From assembly GCA_905192625.1 (NCBI GenBank), contig CAJJLI010000147.1, positions 1-6,171 of the forward strand: DNA of 6,171 nucleotides, given 5' to 3'. The DNA comes from an uncultured Clostridium sp. GTDB lineage: Bacteria; Bacillota; Clostridia; Lachnospirales; Lachnospiraceae. Below the pieces are notes generated by a model, which was given only the letters and a program-made list of their open reading frames with translations, was not told the DNA's origin and did no database searches. This document shows positions 4,882-6,171 of this stretch, piece by piece. The position numbers were made by a program, and so were the translations under genes. Each line of letters opens with the position of its first letter. Position 1 is the stretch's first letter.

Positions 4882-5430
4882 ATGAACGATTGTACAATCA
4901 TAAAAAAATTAAAACATAATAAAGAAAAAGCATTGGAGCAATTAATTGATAAATATAGCTCTTATGTAGTGGTTATTGCATCACGCATTGGAGGAGGTAT
5001 GCTAAAAGCCCAGGATATAGAAGAAATAGCATCCGATGTGTTTTTCTCCATTTGGAAAAATCGACATTCTTTAATAGAAACGGAAAGTATAAAGCCCTAT
5101 ATAGCGCAAATTGCACGAAATATGACCCGAAAAAAATTGCTAACATGTAAAACGAGTGAGCCACTGGAAGATGATATTTTAGTTGCTCCGGGTCATGATA
5201 TTGCAGAGGAACTCTATCTACAAGAGAAAGTCACCTATATTCACAATTTATTTGAAGAGTTCAAATCCCCAGATCGAGATATTTTAATCTCATACTATTT
5301 TGACAACTATAAACTAGAAGAAATCGCAACAAACTTAGAAATACCTCTGTCGACCGTAAAATCTAAATTATATCGTGGAAGAAAAGAAGTCGTGAAAGCG
5401 TATGAAAAAGGAGGATTTAATGAGATCTAA
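4882..5430 (+). CDS. ECF-type RNA polymerase sigma factor
   Basis: The 182-residue protein has the two-domain architecture of ECF sigma-70 factors. Sigma region 2 spans about residues 20-88 and includes core-binding region 2.2 (DIEEIASDVFFSIWKN, 45-60) and the -10-contacting helix (IKPYIAQIARNMTRKKL, 70-86). A linker follows (about 89-117), then sigma region 4 (about 118-172) with a helix-turn-helix, YKLEEIATNLEIPLSTVKSK (143-162). Region 3 and the N-terminal region 1.1 are absent, as expected for ECF factors. The ATG at 4882 follows AAAGGAGG (4869-4876) at five bases. The stop overlaps the next gene by 11 bases, implying translational coupling with a putative membrane anti-sigma factor. It may be autoregulated (see 4832-4858). 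The regulon cannot be deduced from this window. Confidence 0.93.
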   Translation: MNDCTIIKKLKHNKEKALEQLIDKYSSYVVVIASRIGGGMLKAQDIEEIASDVFFSIWKNRHSLIETESIKPYIAQIARNMTRKKLLTCKTSEPLEDDILVAPGHDIAEELYLQEKVTYIHNLFEEFKSPDRDILISYYFDNYKLEEIATNLEIPLSTVKSKLYRGRKEVVKAYEKGGFNEI

Positions 5431-6171
5431 CATAAATAATAAAAATGTCATTGGTTTAGAAAATGAAGAGTTTAGTAATGAAGAGTTTAGTAATGAAGAT
5501 ATTGATCTACTGGAACAAATAAATATAAGCCGCATTAAAGAGTTAACCAAACAAAAAATACACAATGAAGAAAAACATATACACCCTACATTGCATAAGA
5601 ATTTATTAAAAGCTGCGTCCATTGTAATTAGTATATTATGTATAAGTAGTGCTTCTGTTTATGCAGCCTCTAATACAGAAATTCGTCAATCAATTAGTGA
5701 AATGCTTGGTATTTCTCAAACCGAAATCCTGACGGTAGGAGATTCCGTAAATGGAAAAGATTACAAACTATCTGTCCTTGAAATCACTTCGGATTCTCAT
5801 ATAGGATGGGTTACTATATCAGTGGAGGCAATATCGGATAAAGCAAAAGAAACTTTTCATAGTGATAATTTGCTTCGAAAATTTTCAAGTATTGGTTCCA
5901 TGGGACATTCTGCTAGGGAGTTAGAAGAATTAAGAGAAGCATCTGTAAAGTATTATTCCTACAGCTTTACTGCATATCAAGATTATCATTATAAGGATGG
6001 TTTAACCTTTCAAATGGATGGGAGTAAAAACAAAATAAAAATACCAATTCCTCAAACCATACCTCTACATGAAAAAGTAATTTATGCACCAGCAACAGAG
6101 ATTCATTCGGTAACTTATGATAAAATGGAATATTCTGAACTTGGATTCATCATCCCGGTCATCACCGGCCT
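5420..6171 (+). CDS. Putative membrane-anchored anti-sigma factor, DUF4179-like (3' end outside window)
   Basis: The ATG at 5420 lies 11 bases inside the end of the sigma gene, in another frame, and follows GGAGG (5410-5414) at five bases. The frame stays open for 250 codons to the window edge. The N-terminal 61 residues are charged and probably cytoplasmic, including IDLLEQINISRIKELTKQKI (28-47), which could contact the sigma factor. A single hydrophobic segment follows (about 62-83, LLKAASIVISILCISSASVY), then a polar extracellular domain from about 84 with alternating beta-like and charged stretches. This layout and the overlap with an ECF sigma gene fit the clostridial membrane anti-sigma proteins often carrying DUF4179. 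The family name is inferred from layout and context, as no diagnostic motif is clear. A Tyr-rich patch lies at 178-191. No zinc-binding His/Cys anti-sigma motif is present. Confidence 0.75.
   Translation, partial: MRSNINNKNVIGLENEEFSNEEFSNEDIDLLEQINISRIKELTKQKIHNEEKHIHPTLHKNLLKAASIVISILCISSASVYAASNTEIRQSISEMLGISQTEILTVGDSVNGKDYKLSVLEITSDSHIGWVTISVEAISDKAKETFHSDNLLRKFSSIGSMGHSARELEELREASVKYYSYSFTAYQDYHYKDGLTFQMDGSKNKIKIPIPQTIPLHEKVIYAPATEIHSVTYDKMEYSELGFIIPVITG
5462..5499 (+). repeat. In-frame 15-bp tandem duplication in the anti-sigma N-terminus
   Basis: AATGAAGAGTTTAGT is repeated exactly (5462-5476, 5477-5491) and followed by a partial third copy, AATGAAGA (5492-5499). It encodes Asn-Glu-Glu-Phe-Ser twice, then Asn-Glu-Asp. 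Because the unit is five codons, changes in copy number keep the frame. Confidence 0.85.

Noticed and set aside
4973..5164. Minus-strand frame opposite the sigma gene
   Set aside because: It is a shadow of the well-supported sigma factor, with no family resemblance.
5368..5622. Minus-strand serine/phenylalanine-rich frame opposite the sigma/anti-sigma junction
   Set aside because: It is antisense to two overlapping plus-strand genes, and its Ser-Leu repeats come from the tandem duplication read backwards.

Overview
The window is low-GC DNA with strong Shine-Dalgarno sites (AAGGAG/GGAGG) and sigma-A type promoters, and its proteins read as Clostridia. The combination of a type I glutamine synthetase followed by an ANTAR antiterminator, the DapL route to lysine, and an ECF sigma factor paired with a one-pass membrane protein suggests a Lachnospiraceae/Lachnoclostridium-like Firmicute. 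This placement comes from reading the proteins, not from a search.

Most genes lie on the minus strand. Read right to left they are: a PHP-superfamily metal-dependent hydrolase of the YcdX type (4617-3886); a 371-base regulatory gap with a near-consensus promoter, a strong intrinsic terminator, an inverted repeat and a second promoter; glutamine synthetase glnA (3514-2180); an ANTAR RNA-binding regulator with a degenerate receiver domain (2129-1587); diaminopimelate epimerase dapF (1443-604); and the first ~101 codons of LL-diaminopimelate aminotransferase dapL (356 to about 54). The dapL homology stops abruptly at about position 54, and the last ~54 bases of the window do not continue the gene.

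On the plus strand, reading away from the PHP gene, is a two-gene unit: an ECF-type sigma factor (4882-5430) overlapping by 11 bases a membrane-anchored putative anti-sigma factor (5420 to beyond the window end).

Three themes emerge. Nitrogen assimilation is represented by glnA and the ANTAR protein, which is probably an antiterminator acting on transcript leaders; the glnA leader contains a terminator directly after a strong promoter. Lysine and peptidoglycan precursor synthesis is represented by DapL (tetrahydrodipicolinate to LL-DAP) and DapF (LL-DAP to meso-DAP). Envelope or stress signalling is represented by the sigma/anti-sigma pair. The most notable points are the broken dapL, the promoter-terminator arrangement before glnA, the loss of all receiver active-site residues in the ANTAR protein, and a Lys at the glutamine-feedback arginine position of GlnA. 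I saw no tRNA, rRNA, CRISPR array or complete mobile element.
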